From JAVJRN01 sp040218415 (GTDB taxonomy: Bacteria > Bacteroidota > Bacteroidia > Cytophagales > Cyclobacteriaceae), in assembly GCA_040218415.1 (NCBI GenBank), contig JAVJRN010000032.1:62001-126000 (forward strand): a stretch of DNA of 64,000 bases, read 5' to 3'. Positions within the stretch are counted from its first letter, which is position 1, and every line of letters starts with the position of its first letter. Under the pieces are notes generated by a model, which worked only from the letters and a program-made list of their open reading frames with translations, searched no databases and was not told the origin of the DNA. The translations under genes were made by a program, and so were the position numbers. Shown in pieces: positions 41,130-50,470 of this stretch.

Positions 41130-43031
41130 CTAGCCCAATTCCTCTACCAGGTTTTCCCATTTTTCATTCAGCGAGGCTACTTCTGATTTTACAGATTGGT
41201 ATTTAGCATTTGTTGTGGCCAATTTCTCTTCATTTTCAAATACTTCCCGTTTGGCAAGTTCCGCCTCCAAAGCCTTCAGCTCCTCTTCTTTCGACTCTAT
41301 TTGCTGCTCAATAGCGGCAATCTCTTTTTGCTTTTGCTGATCGGCATTGTCTGACTTTGGTTTCGAAGTGTCTTTCTTTTTTTCAGTAACCTTTTTCTCG
41401 TTCGTGCTTTGACTTGGTATTTGTGACTTTTTCTCCTGCTCTCGTGTATACCACCAAAACCATTCATCGTAAGTTCCAGGGTACTCTTTTATTTCATGAT
41501 CTTCAATCCACCAAATTTTATTGGCTATTCTCGAGATAAAATCTCTATCATGAGAAACCACCAAAAACGTACCCTCAAACTGGTTCAATGCTTGTACAAG
41601 GATGCTTACAGACATAATATCAAGATGGTTCGTTGGCTCATCAAGTAATAAAAAGTTGGCCTCAGAAATCAATGTTTTGGCCAAAGCCACACGTGATTTT
41701 TCACCTCCAGATAATACTTTGATTTTCTTAAATACTTCTTCATCGGAAAAAAGAAAACAACCCAAAACACCACGTAATTCTTGGTCATTTTTGCCTGAAC
41801 CCGCCTGTTTAAGCTCTTCAAGAATTTCATTTTCAACATTCAAAGCTTCCAATTGATGCTGAGCGTAAAAGGCATTGATCACATTATGGCCAGTTTCTAC
41901 CTGACCTTGATATGGCTCATTATCGGTGACTATTCTTAAAAGCGTTGATTTCCCTTTACCATTGGCCCCAACCAGCGCTATTTTATCACCACGCTCAATG
42001 TGTGCAGTGGCTTCATCAAGAATTTGCTGTGAACCATAGGCTTTTGACACATCCATGATTTTTTTGACGTGCCGACCAGATTTGGTGGCAAAATTGAACT
42101 TAAAGTTGACCTGCTGATTCTCATCAACCACTGCTTCTACCCGCTCCAATTTTTCCAATTGTTTCACTCTCGACTGAGCTTGCTTGGCCTTCGTCGCTTT
42201 GGCTTTGAAGCGCTCGATGAAGCGTTCCGTTTGCTTTATTTTTTGTTGTTGATTTTCAAATGCGTTCTGCTGCAGTTCGTTTCGTAGTTCTTTTTCCTCT
42301 TCATAGTTATCATAATTACCTACATAAAGGTGAAGTTTACGTGCATAAACTTCTACCACTTTATTGACACAGTTGTTGATAAAAGTTCTATCATGAGAAA
42401 CGATAATAAAAGCGCCTTCATAACTCTGCAAATAGCTTTCAATCCACTGGATGGAAGGCAAATCTAAATGGTTGGTAGGCTCATCTAAAAGTAAAAGTGA
42501 AGGCTTTTCCAACAGTAACTTTGCAAGCATCACACGCATTCTCCATCCACCAGAAAACTCTCTTAAAGGACGCTGTAAGTCTTTGGTAGTGAAGCCAATA
42601 CCTTCAAGTATCGCCTCAGCCTTCGCTTGCATACTGTAACCTTCCTGTGTTTCAAATCTATCCTGCAACTTTGCCAGCTTATCCACCAGATCATCAGAAT
42701 AGTTGGTCTCCATTTGATGCAACACCTCATCAATTTGATATTGAAGCTTCAACGTTTCACTAAAAGCTTCCATAGCTACATGAAGTATAGAATCATCGGT
42801 GAGATAGGAAAGCAGATCTTGGTTAAGAAAACCAACGGTGGTTTCTTTACTCATGTTCACTTCGCCGTAAGTAGGCTCTACATCTCCTACAATCATTTTG
42901 AGCAAAGTAGACTTACCAGTTCCATTCAATCCGATAAGCCCGATGCGGTCTTTCGGAGTAATAAAAAGGGACGCTTCGTCGTACAGGGCTCGATCGCCAA
43001 TATAATACGATAGGTTATTGATACTGATCAT
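41130..43031 (-). CDS. ABC-F family ATPase (Uup-like)
   Basis: 633 residues, no membrane spans. Two ABC domains: Walker A GLNGTGKST (34-42) and signature FSGGWRMRVMLAKLLL; then GANGKGKST and LSGGEKSRVALAKTL, with Walker B LLLLDEPTNHLDL and LLLDEPTNHLDI. The domains are joined by the ABC-F linker (QQKIKQTERFIERFKAKATK). The C-terminus is a charged coiled coil (KQKEIAAIEQQIESKEEELK) as in Uup. ABC-F proteins act on the ribosome, rescuing stalled translation; Uup also affects precise excision of transposons. Confidence 0.93.
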   Translation of the reverse strand: MISINNLSYYIGDRALYDEASLFITPKDRIGLIGLNGTGKSTLLKMIVGDVEPTYGEVNMSKETTVGFLNQDLLSYLTDDSILHVAMEAFSETLKLQYQIDEVLHQMETNYSDDLVDKLAKLQDRFETQEGYSMQAKAEAILEGIGFTTKDLQRPLREFSGGWRMRVMLAKLLLEKPSLLLLDEPTNHLDLPSIQWIESYLQSYEGAFIIVSHDRTFINNCVNKVVEVYARKLHLYVGNYDNYEEEKELRNELQQNAFENQQQKIKQTERFIERFKAKATKAKQAQSRVKQLEKLERVEAVVDENQQVNFKFNFATKSGRHVKKIMDVSKAYGSQQILDEATAHIERGDKIALVGANGKGKSTLLRIVTDNEPYQGQVETGHNVINAFYAQHQLEALNVENEILEELKQAGSGKNDQELRGVLGCFLFSDEEVFKKIKVLSGGEKSRVALAKTLISEANFLLLDEPTNHLDIMSVSILVQALNQFEGTFLVVSHDRDFISRIANKIWWIEDHEIKEYPGTYDEWFWWYTREQEKKSQIPSQSTNEKKVTEKKKDTSKPKSDNADQQKQKEIAAIEQQIESKEEELKALEAELAKREVFENEEKLATTNAKYQSVKSEVASLNEKWENLVEELG

Positions 43032-43135
43032 GCCGTAAAACTAAAAATTATACCTACGGTTAGCCCTATGATTGTCGTTTTTCGAAAAGATGATTCCAAA
43101 TTTTCATACTGATGCAATTCCTCTAACTTTATAGC

Positions 43136-44296
43136 ATGAAGAAAATCTTGTTTTTAATCTGCATCACTATTCTATCTGCCTGCTCTACGCAAAAGGAAAA
43201 AAATGACAATGCTGTCGTCATATCAAACAAAGAAACGGAAAACCTGACCAACACTGACGGACTTGAATTGAACAGACTACAACTACCTGAAGGATTCACT
43301 ATTGATGTTTTTGCCAGAGTAGATAATGCGCGATCAATGGCTATAAGCGACAATGGAACTTTATTTGTTGGTACGCGAAAAGATGATAAAGTATATGCTA
43401 TAAAAGATTTGGACGGAGATTTTAAAGCTGATGAAAGATACATCATTGCCGAAGGATTAAGAATGCCCAATGGGGTTGCCTTCAAAGACGGTAATTTGTT
43501 CGTGGCTGAAGTGAGTAAGCTCTGGAAGTTTATCGAAATCGAGGCGAACCTTGACGCACCATTAAAACAAATGATTTATGAAGACTACCCGAGTGATGGG
43601 CATCACGGATGGAAGTACATCGCTTTTGGGCCCGACAACAAATTATATGTTCCAGTAGGTGCGCCTTGCAATATTTGTGAAAGTAAAAATGAAATGTACG
43701 CTTCCATAACCAGAATGAATGCCGACGGTTCAGAAAGAGAGATCTATGTTTCGGGAGTGAGAAATACGGTGGGATTTACTTGGCACCCAGACAATAAGCA
43801 CCTCTACTTTACCGATAATGGACGTGACATGTTGGGAAATGATATTCCTCCGTGCGAGTTTAACCGCGCTACCGAAAAGGGTCAACATTTTGGCTATCCT
43901 TATTGCCATGGAGGTACCATTTCAGATCCTGAATATGGACATAAAAGAGATTGTGATGAATTCGTAAAACCTGTTCAAAATTTGGGACCTCATGTAGCCC
44001 CTCTAGGTGTGAAGTTTTGTACGAGTAAAAGCTTTCCAGAAAAATACAATAGAGTCGCCTTTATTGCCGAGCATGGTTCTTGGAATAGAGATAATAAAAT
44101 TGGCTACAGAATTACCACCGTCAAAGAAAACGAAGGTGTCGGTGAATCTTATGACGTTTTCATATCCGGCTGGCTCAACGAAGAAACCCAAGAATCTTGG
44201 GGCCGACCTGTTGACGTGCTTTTCTTAAAAGATGGATCTATGTTTATTTCTGACGATCAAAGCGGCACCATCTATCGAGTACAATACACAGGCTAG
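43136..44296 (+). CDS. Sorbosone dehydrogenase-like beta-propeller lipoprotein
   Basis: 386 residues. Lipoprotein signal MKKILFLICITILSAC with Cys at 16. The body is a six-blade PQQ-type sugar dehydrogenase fold: FTIDVFARVDNARSMAISDN, GLRMPNGVAFKDGNLFVAEV, HHGWKYIAFGPDNKLYVPVG, and a C-terminal FLKDGSMFISDDQSGTIYRV. It matches the L-sorbosone dehydrogenase group. Bacteroidota members are anchored in the outer or inner membrane and may oxidise aldoses; substrate is not predictable. Confidence 0.85.
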   Translation: MKKILFLICITILSACSTQKEKNDNAVVISNKETENLTNTDGLELNRLQLPEGFTIDVFARVDNARSMAISDNGTLFVGTRKDDKVYAIKDLDGDFKADERYIIAEGLRMPNGVAFKDGNLFVAEVSKLWKFIEIEANLDAPLKQMIYEDYPSDGHHGWKYIAFGPDNKLYVPVGAPCNICESKNEMYASITRMNADGSEREIYVSGVRNTVGFTWHPDNKHLYFTDNGRDMLGNDIPPCEFNRATEKGQHFGYPYCHGGTISDPEYGHKRDCDEFVKPVQNLGPHVAPLGVKFCTSKSFPEKYNRVAFIAEHGSWNRDNKIGYRITTVKENEGVGESYDVFISGWLNEETQESWGRPVDVLFLKDGSMFISDDQSGTIYRVQYTG

Positions 44297-44468
44297 ATAA
44301 AACAGTACTTGAAGTGCTAGAAACCAATTTAAGGGTTGAGATAAGTAAATTAGACCGACATTATTCAAATACTAAACCAACAGTTGAATAACTCAAATGG
44401 GGCACTTCAAATGACTTGATCAACTCTCGGTTCTTTATTTTTATTGAGCCGAAAAATGTGAATTGATA

Positions 44469-45821
44469 TTATATCGTTTTACTGAAAACCGGCATTACTT
44501 CCCTTCTTACATTTAGTTTGGCATCAAATACCATACAGATGTTCCGAATAAATTGTCGGCCTTTTGGAAGCACGATGATGGATCGCCCATTGATGATAAT
44601 TAGTCCATCATTTTGGAAATCTATGAGTTTATTTTGATCGATCACCGATTCGATGATTTCCGCCTCTTCATCAGTCCAAGTTGTTTGAAATTTACAAATC
44701 AAATTGAGAATCTGTCGTCTAAGCAAAAGGTCTTCATAAGTAAGCAAGTGACCTCTAAATACTGGCAACTGATAATCAGAAACTTGTTGAATATACGCCT
44801 CAATAGATTTGGTGTTTTGGGAAAAAGCAGTCCATGCATCACTAATGGCACTGGCACCTAAGCCAATAAGTAAATCGCTATGTTGCACCGCATATCCCAT
44901 AAAGTTTCTATGCAGTTGGCCTTTGTTAAAGGCAATCGCTAATTCGTCATCCTCTTTGGCAAAATGATCCATTCCAATGTCTAAATAACCAGAAGAAGAC
45001 AACAACTCTTTTCCCATTTTATAAAAATCATTCTTCATGATATCCTTGGGTAAATCTTTTTCAAAAGATTTTTGAGCAGGCTTCAGATGTGGGACATGTG
45101 CATAGCTGTAATAAGCAATGCGGTCTGGTTTTAAAGCAATGGTCTGTTCCAAAGTTGATTTTACCGAGCAAAGCGTTTGTCCCGGTAGACCGTAAATCAA
45201 ATCATAATTAATCGACGTGTAACCAATTTTACGTGCAAGCGTAGTAATTTCCTTGATTTGCTCGATGGATTGCTTGCGGTTAATCAGCTTTTGAACTCTC
45301 TCATTAAAATCCTGAATTCCAAAACTCACTCGTCTAAATCCAATATTGTAAAGCAATCTCAAATGTAGCTCGCTCGTACTGTCAGGATGTGCTTCAAAAC
45401 TCAACTCGGCATCTTGAGCCAATTGGCCAAATTTCATTAAAGAAGTTAAAAGGAAATTGAGATTTCCTGGAGAAAAAAAAGTGGGTGTACCCCCTCCCAG
45501 ATGAATACTTTTAATAATAGGCCTTTTTTTAAATAAAGAAAGATACTGATCCCATTCGATCAGCAAAGCTTGAATATATGCCGTTTCTACACTATGCTGC
45601 TTGGTTATTCTTGTGGTGCAACCACAATAAGTACATAAGCTTTCGCAAAATGGTAAATGCAAATAGAGACTCAATTCACCACCATTATTTTCAAATTGAT
45701 TTTTTACCGCATCCTTAAATTGATCGACAGAAAATAAGGAAGTCTCCCAGTAAGGTACCGTGGGGTAGCTGGTATATCTGGGGCCAGGTGTGTTGTATTT
45801 ATTTATCAGCGACGTATTCAT
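44469..45821 (-). CDS. hemN: Oxygen-independent coproporphyrinogen III oxidase
   Basis: 450 residues, the size of HemN. Radical SAM cluster motif CESLCTYCGC (C59, C63, C66), preceded by LSLYLHLPF and followed by the HLGGGTPTFF glycine-rich SAM site. The N-terminus NKYNTPGPRYTSYPTVPYW is the HemN-specific substrate segment. The enzyme decarboxylates coproporphyrinogen III to protoporphyrinogen IX under low oxygen in haem synthesis. Confidence 0.95.
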   Translation of the reverse strand: MNTSLINKYNTPGPRYTSYPTVPYWETSLFSVDQFKDAVKNQFENNGGELSLYLHLPFCESLCTYCGCTTRITKQHSVETAYIQALLIEWDQYLSLFKKRPIIKSIHLGGGTPTFFSPGNLNFLLTSLMKFGQLAQDAELSFEAHPDSTSELHLRLLYNIGFRRVSFGIQDFNERVQKLINRKQSIEQIKEITTLARKIGYTSINYDLIYGLPGQTLCSVKSTLEQTIALKPDRIAYYSYAHVPHLKPAQKSFEKDLPKDIMKNDFYKMGKELLSSSGYLDIGMDHFAKEDDELAIAFNKGQLHRNFMGYAVQHSDLLIGLGASAISDAWTAFSQNTKSIEAYIQQVSDYQLPVFRGHLLTYEDLLLRRQILNLICKFQTTWTDEEAEIIESVIDQNKLIDFQNDGLIIINGRSIIVLPKGRQFIRNICMVFDAKLNVRREVMPVFSKTI

Positions 45822-45953
45822 CTTAGTATTTTTTTATCAAAAGTGCGAGATTCAAACCTTTAGTTTTATGAGGAAGGTCTAGCATTGAAATGATAATTCT
45901 CATGTTCTTGAAATAATAAGGGGCGATCTGCTGCTCTTTACTATTTTTACAAA

Positions 45954-46436
45954 ATGAGCAAACCTGCATTTGACGATATATTTATGGAGCTGGCCGTTAA
46001 TTTGGCCAAAAGATCACATTGTATTAAGCGACATGTTGGTGCTGTCCTTACAAAAGACACACGAATTATTTCTATCGGATATAATGGCCCTCCTGCTGGC
46101 ACACACAATTGTGATGTGGAGTTTGCGGAAATTGGCTGCCCTCGAGACTCCAAAGGCGGCTGCTCGTTGGCCATCCATGCCGAGCAAAATGCGATACTTT
46201 ACGCCGTAAAAAATAAAGCTACCGTGGAAGGAAGCACCCTTTATGTCACGTTATCTCCATGCTTGGCTTGCGCAAGAATCATTTACACTGCTGGAATAGA
46301 GCATGTCATTTATCTGAACTCTTATGCCGAGCACAAAGGAATTTCATCCGATGAAGGCGTTGATTTTCTTGAAAAATTTGGAGTGAAAATTTCAAGATAT
46401 GTGGGAGACCTAAAAAACTTGACGCATCTTATTTAA
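45954..46436 (+). CDS. Deoxycytidylate (dCMP) deaminase
   Basis: 160 residues. Zinc-dependent deaminase motifs: IHAEQNAI (HAE with catalytic Glu) and TLSPCLACAR (PCxxC), with the substrate segment GYNGPPAGTHNCD of dCMP deaminases and the ComEB-like N-terminus. It turns dCMP into dUMP for dTTP synthesis. Cytoplasmic. A plain single-copy housekeeping gene. Confidence 0.95.
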   Translation: MSKPAFDDIFMELAVNLAKRSHCIKRHVGAVLTKDTRIISIGYNGPPAGTHNCDVEFAEIGCPRDSKGGCSLAIHAEQNAILYAVKNKATVEGSTLYVTLSPCLACARIIYTAGIEHVIYLNSYAEHKGISSDEGVDFLEKFGVKISRYVGDLKNLTHLI

Positions 46437-46537
46437 TAACATTCATCATTTTGGCAAATGCCGAGACAATCAAAGCATAGTCTTTCAAATAGATTCTAAG
46501 CTTACTGTATAGCTGTGATGTTTGCTTTTGGCTCTAT

Positions 46538-48163
46538 TTACTCATAGAGCTTACCATTTGTTATCTTCTTTATTTTGCGTAGTTCTACTGCCAAGGACTT
46601 TGCTTCTTCCGTTATTTGCTTAGGAAAATCATTCATTTCCAGTATTCTGATTGCGTTGGTTTTATTCAGACTCCCCTTTTTCAATTTGTAGTCAAATATG
46701 AGCTGTCCATCTTCAATGGTTTCTTCGAAATGATAGTATTCATATTCCTTTTGCAAATAGTCAATGAGTTCAAGGTCATGAGTTGAGCAAAAGACAAGGT
46801 TTGTTGAGTCATTCAAAAATGAGAGAACTGCTTTTCCTGAGGCAATTCTTTCAATGGTGTTCGTCCCTTTAAAAATTTCATCTAGCAAAAAGATGTTGAA
46901 ATCTCCAGATTGACTTTCATCTGAGAGTTTCTTGATCGTTTTCACCTCTGCGTAATAATAACTGGTGTTGTCCAATAAGTCGTCGGCGATTCGTATCGCC
47001 GAAAAGATTTTAAACTTAGACAGTGTCAATCGCTGGGCACATGCCGTGTTTATTGTCTGTGCAAGAAGGGCATTGATGCCTATTGTCCGAATGTATGTTG
47101 TTTTGCCAGACATATTGGAACCAGACACGAGAATCGATTTTTGATCCGCTATTTCCAAGTCGTTCGACTCAGGTTTTTCTATAAGTGGATGGTAGAGTTT
47201 TTCTGAATTCCAAGTTTTAACGGAGGAGGCGGAATATTCAGGTTTGCAATAAAAAGGCAATGATTCCCGCCATGTTGAAATCGAAATTGCGCTATCAAGT
47301 TGACCTACCGCCTCATATATTGTTTTGATATCAGTTTTATTGGATGCTATCTGCTTCAACAGTCTAAAGAAGATGATCGGCTCAATAAGGAAGGCTCCTT
47401 TGATAAGATCCAGTATAGAATCTACGGCTTGCGCTATTTCGTTTTTAGCATTTGATTCCCATTTAAAAAATATCGCTGATCTCCTAATTTTTACAAGTGC
47501 TTGAATGGATCGGCTAACAGCCTCTTGAGCGTTGAGGAATAGTTCTTTTTCATTGAGAATGAATGCTACTTTATGCAGCATCAATAGTTGAGGGATTGTA
47601 TTCGAGTATCCCATAATATTATTCTTATTCCAAATATGTAGGAGTGTGTTTACCGAGGCAAACAATAAAGCAACAAGTAAAACATAAGGATAGAAAATTG
47701 AAATGAGTAAAGAAACCACCATGGACATAGACAGGATCGGAATGATCCAAAACCACTTAGGTTTTTCAATATTTTCGCCAAAGAATAATCTTTGTAAGAA
47801 ATAAGCCCCTGAATTATTGAGCTTACTCAGTTCAATAATGGCATCTTCTTTTTGCTCCGTCTTGCTGTTCAGGTGATGAATGTAATGGTCAAACACTTGT
47901 GATTCACTCACGTCTCGTGGAATCACCCTCAGTTTTGAATACAAATACTGCTGGCCAATCGAAGAAGCAGTACGATCTAAGGAGATGAACAACTCCTTAA
48001 AATCAAGATCATTTAAAGTCCGAGCATCGATGATTTGGCGTCCCTCTTGATGATCCTCATGCAAGAAGAAAAGCGAAATGCGGTCGAAATCAAAATAGTC
48101 TTCCTTTACCTTTTGTTGTCTTTCAAGTATTTCTCGATTTTTCTTTTTCTTGCTCTTAAACAT
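46538..48163 (-). CDS. Membrane-anchored MutS-like ATPase
   Basis: 541 residues. The C-terminal ATPase is that of MutS: Walker A SGSNMSGKTTYIRTIG (about 347-362), Walker B IFLLDEIFKGTNT (about 424-436), and STHDLELID as the signature histidine region. The mismatch-recognition domain I is missing; instead there is a MutS core/lever-like part interrupted by two transmembrane helices at about 137-177 (IIPILSMSMVVSLLISIFYP and VLLVALLFASVNTLL). This membrane MutS group is widespread in Bacteroidota with unknown role; it is unlikely to be the mismatch-repair protein. Confidence 0.85.
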   Translation of the reverse strand: MFKSKKKKNREILERQQKVKEDYFDFDRISLFFLHEDHQEGRQIIDARTLNDLDFKELFISLDRTASSIGQQYLYSKLRVIPRDVSESQVFDHYIHHLNSKTEQKEDAIIELSKLNNSGAYFLQRLFFGENIEKPKWFWIIPILSMSMVVSLLISIFYPYVLLVALLFASVNTLLHIWNKNNIMGYSNTIPQLLMLHKVAFILNEKELFLNAQEAVSRSIQALVKIRRSAIFFKWESNAKNEIAQAVDSILDLIKGAFLIEPIIFFRLLKQIASNKTDIKTIYEAVGQLDSAISISTWRESLPFYCKPEYSASSVKTWNSEKLYHPLIEKPESNDLEIADQKSILVSGSNMSGKTTYIRTIGINALLAQTINTACAQRLTLSKFKIFSAIRIADDLLDNTSYYYAEVKTIKKLSDESQSGDFNIFLLDEIFKGTNTIERIASGKAVLSFLNDSTNLVFCSTHDLELIDYLQKEYEYYHFEETIEDGQLIFDYKLKKGSLNKTNAIRILEMNDFPKQITEEAKSLAVELRKIKKITNGKLYE

Positions 48164-48301
48164 TCGAGGGAGTTTGTTGAGGATAAAGCCAAGCTGAAAC
48201 CTGTAGGCTTGCCGTTTGTTAATTTCTTTAAAAGTAGCTTATCCCGCCAGCCTTTGCAAATAGCTCATAAGCTTATGAAAGATCGTTTGGTAGTGATAAT
48301 T

Positions 48302-49336
48302 TTATAGTATGGAATAATTTGTCCCAGGGCCAGTTCCATGTCGTTCGATTAAATTCGATCTGAGTAGATCACTAAGAATACGTTTAACGGTAGGGCTTGG
48401 TATTTCTAGTTTTTTTGCAATATCTCCTGATTTACATCCTGCATGGTCTGAGATAAATGCCATTATCGATTTCTCTCTTGGAGACAATTTAGAAGCTGTT
48501 CCAGTTTGTTCCAGCTTAGCTAATAACTGTCCTTGAATATTCATTAATGCATTGAAAAAGAAATTAATCCAAGTGGTTACATTCTCGTTTGGTCTTTGTG
48601 CCTGACAGCTTCTTAACTCTCGGTAATATTCGGATTTTCGACTTTCAATTTCATGTTCAAAGCTGACATATTGAATCCATTTATACCCGCCTTTTAGTAG
48701 AAGTAGACTCGCTATTAATCTGCTCAGTCTTCCGTTACCATCTTGAAAAGGGTGTATTGAAACAAATTCGTAAGAGAAAAGTGCGCTTTTGACTAGTTGG
48801 TGTGTCTGATCATCTTTGTTATACCATTCCACTAAAGACCTCATTGCATCATTTGTTTCAAATCCTGGAGGAGTTGTCTTAAAAATCAGTTGTTTAGAGC
48901 CATCAGGTAAAGTTGCTTCTACATTATTACTGTGCTGTTTGTAATCACCTTTATGCCATTGATCTTTTTCGCTGTATTTCAATAATATATTGTGAAGGTT
49001 CTTTATTTCATTTTCAGTTACTCTGATGTCGTTATATGATTCCGAAATAATTTCAAGTGTCTCAAAATATCCAGCCACTTCCTGCTCATCTCTTTCGGTT
49101 AATTTTTCTATTGAAAGATTACGTAGCAAAACGTCAACTTCCTCATCACTCATCTTTGATCCTTCTATACGAGTAGAAGCACCGACACTTCTAACCGTAG
49201 CAATAGACTTAAGTTGTTTGAGACTTTGTCCTTCCTTTTTTTCTATTGAATTCCAAGAAGCATCAAACCTATCAAGGTTACTTATGTTATTGACTAAATT
49301 CCAGTCAAAATTTAATTCAAAATTGTGTACTTTCAT
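48302..49336 (-). CDS. Class II Fic AMP-transferase with C-terminal wHTH
   Basis: 344 residues. The Fic core has HPFQDGNGR (195-203). The N-terminal inhibitory helix carries STRIEG (54-59), matching the (S/T)xxxE(G/N) motif of self-inhibited class II Fic proteins. A winged helix-turn-helix ends the protein (GDIAKKLEIPSPTVKRILSD). Fic enzymes transfer AMP to target proteins; in this class Glu in the inhibitory motif must move for activity. The wHTH and the three repeated operator sites upstream suggest that it controls its own promoter. Confidence 0.93.
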   Translation of the reverse strand: MKVHNFELNFDWNLVNNISNLDRFDASWNSIEKKEGQSLKQLKSIATVRSVGASTRIEGSKMSDEEVDVLLRNLSIEKLTERDEQEVAGYFETLEIISESYNDIRVTENEIKNLHNILLKYSEKDQWHKGDYKQHSNNVEATLPDGSKQLIFKTTPPGFETNDAMRSLVEWYNKDDQTHQLVKSALFSYEFVSIHPFQDGNGRLSRLIASLLLLKGGYKWIQYVSFEHEIESRKSEYYRELRSCQAQRPNENVTTWINFFFNALMNIQGQLLAKLEQTGTASKLSPREKSIMAFISDHAGCKSGDIAKKLEIPSPTVKRILSDLLRSNLIERHGTGPGTNYSIL

Positions 49337-49345
49337 TTACAAATG

Positions 49346-49401
49346 ATACGATATGATTCGTAAATATACGATATGAGTACGATAAGAATGATACGATATG
49401 A
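49346..49401. promoter_or_regulatory. Three ATACGATATGA operators of the fic gene
   Basis: ATACGATATGA occurs at 49346, 49366 and 49391, with further TACGTAAATGATACGA-like sites to about 49427. All lie just upstream of the fic start (49336). Their spacing (20 and 25 bp) suggests binding on one face of the helix, and the C-terminal wHTH of the Fic protein is the likely ligand. Confidence 0.65.
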
Positions 49402-49459
49402 GCCAAAAATATACGTAAATGATACGAAGTTTATTTTATGTAATGTTCAGGTATTATCG

Positions 49460-49588
49460 CTCCGCTAGAGCGTGTTTGCAACGCGTTTCTCATTCCAAAA
49501 TAATCACATCTACTCATCCATTTGATCCAGCATAATCTCTCGCAGAACTGGCACGCGTTGCGCCGAAATGGCTAAACGCGCGCCAGCT
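49460..49588 (-). repeat. RAYT/REP remnant, copy A
   Basis: The minus strand encodes SSARDYAGSNG followed by a stop (TGA at 49516-49514), the C-terminal pattern of REP-associated IS200-like transposases (YSSARDYAG). It is followed by GAGAAACGCGTTGCAAACACGC and preceded by the imperfect palindrome GGCACGCGTT...AACGCGCGCC (49550-49585). The same sequence recurs at 50471-50725, but there about 120 bp more of the transposase end remains. So copy A is a deletion form of copy B. Confidence 0.72.
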
Positions 49589-49643
49589 AGGGTTGTTGAG
49601 TCATTCCGACTCAGGTCGGTCTACTCGACTGTGCTTTCTTTTT

Positions 49644-49949
49644 TTATACGTCTAAGTTAAGGGTTAAATGGCCTCCCAAGCCTTCTCGTATAATTCTCAT
49701 CAAGGTCGATAATCTTATATCACTGGCATTGTTCTCAATTCTTGAAATATAGTTTTTGGTAGTTCCAGCTTTTAAGGCGAGTTCCGCTTGAGTCAAGTTC
49801 TTTCGTTTTCTTGCCTCTTGAATCAAAACCCCGATTTTAAACGCTTCAAATCCTTCCTCATATTTTTCACGAGTAGGAGTGCCTGGTTTGCCATATTTTT
49901 CGTTGATATGGTCATCCCAATTAACAAGTTTACTTTTTGTGCTCGTCAT
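49644..49949 (-). CDS. higA: HigA-type XRE antitoxin
   Basis: 101 residues, one HTH_XRE domain: GVLIQEARKRKNLTQAELAL, then AGTTKNYISRIENNASDIRL. The N-terminus has the NEKYGKPGTPTREKYEEGFE segment typical of antitoxins that follow HigB/RelE toxins. It overlaps the toxin gene end by 20 bp. It should neutralise the toxin and repress the operon. The toxin-first order is that of higBA. Confidence 0.85.
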   Translation of the reverse strand: MTSTKSKLVNWDDHINEKYGKPGTPTREKYEEGFEAFKIGVLIQEARKRKNLTQAELALKAGTTKNYISRIENNASDIRLSTLMRIIREGLGGHLTLNLDV

Positions 49950-50265
49950 AATATTGTTGTTTTAACCTTTCAGCCTTTTCAATTTCTTTTTTTGGTGTTT
50001 TTTGTGACTTCTTCTTCAATCCATTAAGTAGAATTACCAAGTTCCCTTCATCAAAAAAGCAGAATAATCTGAAGATATTGCTCCCTACTTTAATTCTGAT
50101 TTCGAACAACCCGTCAGTTTCCTCAATATGTTTGAAGAATCGCTCAGGTATCATCTGTAAGGTTCTAACTAAATCAATTACCCAATCTATTTTGTCCTGA
50201 ACCTTCTTTGTTTGTGAATTATAAAAGTCCCAAAAATCTGATCCATAAACTGAGATTGTCCTCAG
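49930..50265 (-). CDS. higB: HigB/RelE-type toxin with CTG in place of ATG
   Basis: The frame encodes 111 residues if read from CTG at 50265: RTISVYGSDFWDFY, VQDKIDWVIDLVRTLQ, then MIPERFFKHIEETDGLFEIR and a basic C-terminus with FCFFDEGNLVIL and QKTPKKEIEKAERLK. This is a complete HigB-like mRNA interferase. But there is no ATG, GTG or TTG before residue 38; the next stop upstream is 3 codons before the CTG. The only ATG (50154) would cut away the first two secondary structure elements. So either CTG is used, or the toxin has been silenced by a start mutation. Confidence 0.75.
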   Translation of the reverse strand: MRTISVYGSDFWDFYNSQTKKVQDKIDWVIDLVRTLQMIPERFFKHIEETDGLFEIRIKVGSNIFRLFCFFDEGNLVILLNGLKKKSQKTPKKEIEKAERLKQQYYDEHKK

Positions 50266-50470
50266 ATATTTTTAGTTCATTAAGTAAAGTTACCTAATTG
50301 GACAACTTAAGGCAACTGATGATTAACAAATAGTATGTGATTTTTCACTTGGATCATTTCAGTTCGATGTTCATTCCCAGGTTGTTGGCCAGCTAATGAA
50401 TTTTTTGATGTTCTATGGATTCCATTGGATACAAGTTGACATAGTTTGGTCTTGAAGTTTGATTGTCTCT

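Noticed and set aside
49441..49640. Possible small RNA or tRNA-like element between fic and higA
   Set aside because: The sequence is explained by the RAYT C-terminal end and its REP-like palindrome. I found no tRNA or rRNA gene anywhere in the window.
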